DNA of 64,000 nt from Prosthecobacter dejongeii (GTDB taxonomy: Bacteria; Verrucomicrobiota; Verrucomicrobiia; Verrucomicrobiales; Verrucomicrobiaceae), in NCBI RefSeq assembly GCF_014203045.1, contig NZ_JACHIF010000002.1, positions 124,001-188,000 of the forward strand. The letters are read 5' to 3'. Below, piece by piece: positions 61,804-64,000 of the stretch. How positions within the stretch are numbered: the first letter of the stretch is position 1; every line of letters begins with the position of its first letter. The notes beneath the pieces were generated by a model. It was not told the origin of the DNA. It ran no database searches and saw only the letters and a program-made list of their open reading frames with translations. The position numbers and the translations under genes were made by a program.

Positions 61804-62424
61804 ATGGTCTTTTATCCTGTCACTTTCCTTCTCCTGCTGCTCACCTTCGTGGTGCAGGAGTTCATTCCGGGCATCCCCATGGCGCAGTATGCCACCTTGT
61901 TTTTACCGCCGGTATTTTTCTTTGCGGCTTCCGTCGCGGTGCCTTTTCCAGTGATGCTGATCCTGGCGTTCACAACGGGTTTTTTATGGGATGCCCGTTA
62001 TGTGCCTGGCGTGTTCGAGCCTGTGGGCAAGGCCGCGCATTCACTCATCAGCACGGGTGGAAATTTACCTGAGCTGGACATGGCTGGGGGCGGTTTTGGA
62101 TTTGGCCTTTCCATTTTGTTGTTCGGTTTGTTAGGCACCTTTTTGCAAGGTGTGAGACCTTTGTTCAAGCGAGGCCGTTTGGAGCTGCCTGTTCTGTTGG
62201 TCGGCTTCACCACTTTTGCCTGGTTGTTCAGCGAATACATGGTGATGACCTTTCTGCGCGGCAGTCTGCATTTCCCTACGGCTGTGTGGACGAAGATGAT
62301 CACCGACACGCTGCTGGCCATGTTGGCCTCCCCACTCATTTTTCTTTTCCTGTATTCCCTGGCGGGTTTGTCACGTTACGAGATCAAATACGAAGGACTG
62401 AGGTACTCATTCGATGGTCGTTAA
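61804..62424 (+). CDS. mreD: MreD-like rod-shape membrane protein
   Basis: A 206-residue polytopic membrane protein with about five to six helices. It sits in the mreD position between mreC and mrdA and ends 'TDTLLAMLASPLIFLFLYSLAGLSRYEIKY', similar to the C-terminal helix of MreD. MreD sequences diverge strongly and this one is somewhat longer than the usual 160-170. The call rests mainly on gene order. Its stop codon overlaps the mrdA start by 11 nt. Confidence 0.82.
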   Translation: MVFYPVTFLLLLLTFVVQEFIPGIPMAQYATLFLPPVFFFAASVAVPFPVMLILAFTTGFLWDARYVPGVFEPVGKAAHSLISTGGNLPELDMAGGGFGFGLSILLFGLLGTFLQGVRPLFKRGRLELPVLLVGFTTFAWLFSEYMVMTFLRGSLHFPTAVWTKMITDTLLAMLASPLIFLFLYSLAGLSRYEIKYEGLRYSFDGR

Positions 62425-64000
62425 ATATCGCTTTCGCCTCTATTTACTCACCCTTGCCATGCTGGGTGGGTTCGGCATTCTCACTTACCGGCTTTGGACG
62501 CTGCAAATCGTGCGTCATGAGGAGTTCGTCAATAAAGTGCCGGAAGCCCGGCAACAGCGTGCACGCATCCCTGGTGTTCGCGGCGAGATCAAGGATCGCA
62601 ACGGCATCGTCTTAGCCACGAATAAAGCGACCTTTGAGGTGCAGGTAAATCTGCGGGAGGTTTACGAAGAGTACGCTCGTCAGTGCAAGGCGCGGAAGGT
62701 GGACATCCCCACCGTGCCATTTGAGTACATGGACAATGGCCTGCCACGTAAAAAGCTGGAGCCAGATATTGTCCGCATGTTTCAGGAGCTGATCATCGGA
62801 CGTCTCAATGAGATGGGCTTGGCTGTGGGATTCAATGCCGAAAAAGATCTGCGCACCCATTACCGCAGTTTTGGGGGCGTTATCCCTTGGGTCTATCGGG
62901 ATAGTCTGACCTTTTCGGAATTCAGTCGTTTTGCCGAGCATAATCTGGGGCTGCCTGGTGTCACCGTCGCGGAGCGTGGTAGCCGCGTGTATCCGTTTGG
63001 GGCCATGGCTTGTCACATTCTTGGTTATGTCAGTTTGCCAGATGATCAGCGTGTGTCGGTAGAAGAACGCAAAGGCTGGGACTATTACATGCCCGATGAT
63101 TTCGGGGTTGCTGGTGTTGAAAAGAGTTTTGACAAACACCTGCGCGGCAAGCCGGGGGTGCGTACGATGCAGGTCAATGAGCGTGGGCGTCTCGTGGGAG
63201 AGGTCAGCTTTGAATCTCCGCGCAAAGGTAATGATGTGCATCTTACCCTGGATGCGCGCATCCAATACATCGCGGAAAAAGCTCTGCGTGATGGCAAGAT
63301 CGGCCGTGGGTCAGTGGTCGTCATCCAGCCACAGACAGGTGAGGTGCTGGCCATGGCCTCTGTGCCTAGTTATGACACCAATACGTTCATCCCCAGCATC
63401 CGCCAGGCAGACTGGGATGTGCTGATGGATAACCGCACCGTGCCTTTGATGAACCGAGCCACGCGCCCCTTTGCGCCAGGTTCCACTTATAAAGTGCCCA
63501 TCGCTCTGGCGGGTTGTTTGGCAAACATCCAGGACCGCAACTTCAACTGCAGCGGCAGTGTGACCTACGGCAGCAAGCCCATGCAGTGCTGGATCCAGCG
63601 CCAGAGTGGTGGTTCCCATGGTTCTCTGGGGCTGAGTGATGCCCTGATGCGTTCCTGCAACTGCTACTTCTACCAGTATGGAAACACCGCTGGCATTGAT
63701 AACATCACCAAGGTGGGGAAATTGCTAGGCCTTGGCGAGCGCACAGGCATTGAGCTGGATGAAGATGAAGCGGGCATCCTGCCAAATCCGAATTGGCTGC
63801 GCCTCAACAGCCCCCAGGAACGCTGGAGCAATGGGTACACCGCAAACACCTCGATTGGTCAAGGGTCGGTATTGGCTTCGCCTTTGCAGATGGCTTCGGT
63901 CACTGCGGCAGTGGCATCCGGGAAATCTTTTAAACCACATCTCCTTCATCGCGTCATGGATGGCGAAGAAGTGGTGCTGGACCAAAAGCCGATCCTACGT
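62414..64000 (+). CDS. mrdA: Penicillin-binding protein 2, elongation transpeptidase (partial)
   Basis: The gene runs past the right edge; 529 codons are visible without a stop. After a cytoplasmic stub and membrane helix (about 8-33, 'YLLTLAMLGGFGILTYRLW') comes the dimerisation domain ('RARIPGVRGEIKDRNGIVLA'), 'VAERGSRVYPFGAMACHILGYV' and the transpeptidase domain with catalytic Ser357 in 'APGSTYKVP', the S414-C-N416 motif and 'TSIGQGSVLASPLQMA'. The KTG/KSG motif lies beyond the edge. PBP2 cross-links peptidoglycan during rod elongation; overlap with mreD indicates translational coupling. Confidence 0.97.
   Translation, partial: MVVKYRFRLYLLTLAMLGGFGILTYRLWTLQIVRHEEFVNKVPEARQQRARIPGVRGEIKDRNGIVLATNKATFEVQVNLREVYEEYARQCKARKVDIPTVPFEYMDNGLPRKKLEPDIVRMFQELIIGRLNEMGLAVGFNAEKDLRTHYRSFGGVIPWVYRDSLTFSEFSRFAEHNLGLPGVTVAERGSRVYPFGAMACHILGYVSLPDDQRVSVEERKGWDYYMPDDFGVAGVEKSFDKHLRGKPGVRTMQVNERGRLVGEVSFESPRKGNDVHLTLDARIQYIAEKALRDGKIGRGSVVVIQPQTGEVLAMASVPSYDTNTFIPSIRQADWDVLMDNRTVPLMNRATRPFAPGSTYKVPIALAGCLANIQDRNFNCSGSVTYGSKPMQCWIQRQSGGSHGSLGLSDALMRSCNCYFYQYGNTAGIDNITKVGKLLGLGERTGIELDEDEAGILPNPNWLRLNSPQERWSNGYTANTSIGQGSVLASPLQMASVTAAVASGKSFKPHLLHRVMDGEEVVLDQKPILR

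Noticed and set aside
61715..61954. 79-residue frame overlapping the start of mreD
   Set aside because: mreD begins at 61804 with a clear hydrophobic start; this frame is out of phase with it and lacks a family.

Overview
The window is a chromosomal segment of a heterotrophic bacterium of the PVC superphylum, most likely Verrucomicrobiota (Verrucomicrobiaceae, Prosthecobacter/Verrucomicrobium-like). This is inferred from gene content: DUF1549/DUF1553 'planctomycete cytochrome' proteins paired with DUF1501 proteins, a formylglycine sulfatase, a DUF1080 (3-keto-disaccharide hydrolase) protein, a PVC-type haem-binding dehydrogenase and the LL-diaminopimelate aminotransferase route to meso-DAP. 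The DNA is GC-rich by eye with few long intergenic gaps. There is no rRNA, insertion sequence, phage block or CRISPR array. One tRNA gene is present, an initiator tRNA-Met.

Layout. 0-12.6 kb: mostly housekeeping genes (possible UbiB-like kinase start, VF530 DNA-binding protein, folD, glycerate kinase, fabD, mgtE), mixed with secreted proteins (pyruvyl-transferase family, beta-helix), an AI-2E-type permease and a zinc alcohol dehydrogenase carrying an unusual Cys/His-rich insert. 12.8-19.6 kb: sulfatase, a 938-residue secreted protein made of three secretin-like repeats, dapL and a DUF1080 protein; well-formed terminators lie downstream of the last two. 19.7-20.9 kb: initiator tRNA followed by a small, AT-richer island with a stop-interrupted kinase-like gene and an overlapping small ORF. 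20.9-34.2 kb: FAD monooxygenase, three large sensor kinases (two hybrids, one HisKA_2 type), a pair of paralogous membrane proteins behind a tandem palindromic operator, a lipoprotein lipase, and a rhodanese-YceI fusion lacking the rhodanese cysteine. 34.3-52.2 kb: two PVC surface-protein clusters (DUF1553-DUF1501-MOSC; DUF1553-PPC-cytochrome/WD40-DUF1501), plus a ceramidase-like enzyme, a GNAT protein and a PVC-type haem dehydrogenase. 52.3-64 kb: esterase, yggS, the folP-punA-panE-hisS minus-strand group, recF, a small membrane protein, then the cell-shape operon mreB-mreC-mreD-mrdA, which runs off the right edge.

How the parts work together. The exported, cytochrome-bearing and Tat-type proteins look like machinery for attacking complex, often sulfated polymers at the cell surface or in the periplasm, as in other PVC bacteria; substrates cannot be read from sequence. 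The sensor kinases have no DNA-binding output domains, so they must signal through phosphotransfer partners elsewhere. dapL together with mreBCD/mrdA shows a peptidoglycan-building, rod-elongating cell.

The strongest leads for new biology are the four-gene extracellular operon at 41.4-49.6 kb with its coiled-coil-split WD40 cytochrome, the triple secretin-like repeat protein, the operator-controlled membrane-protein pair, and the initiator tRNA with atypical identity pairs.
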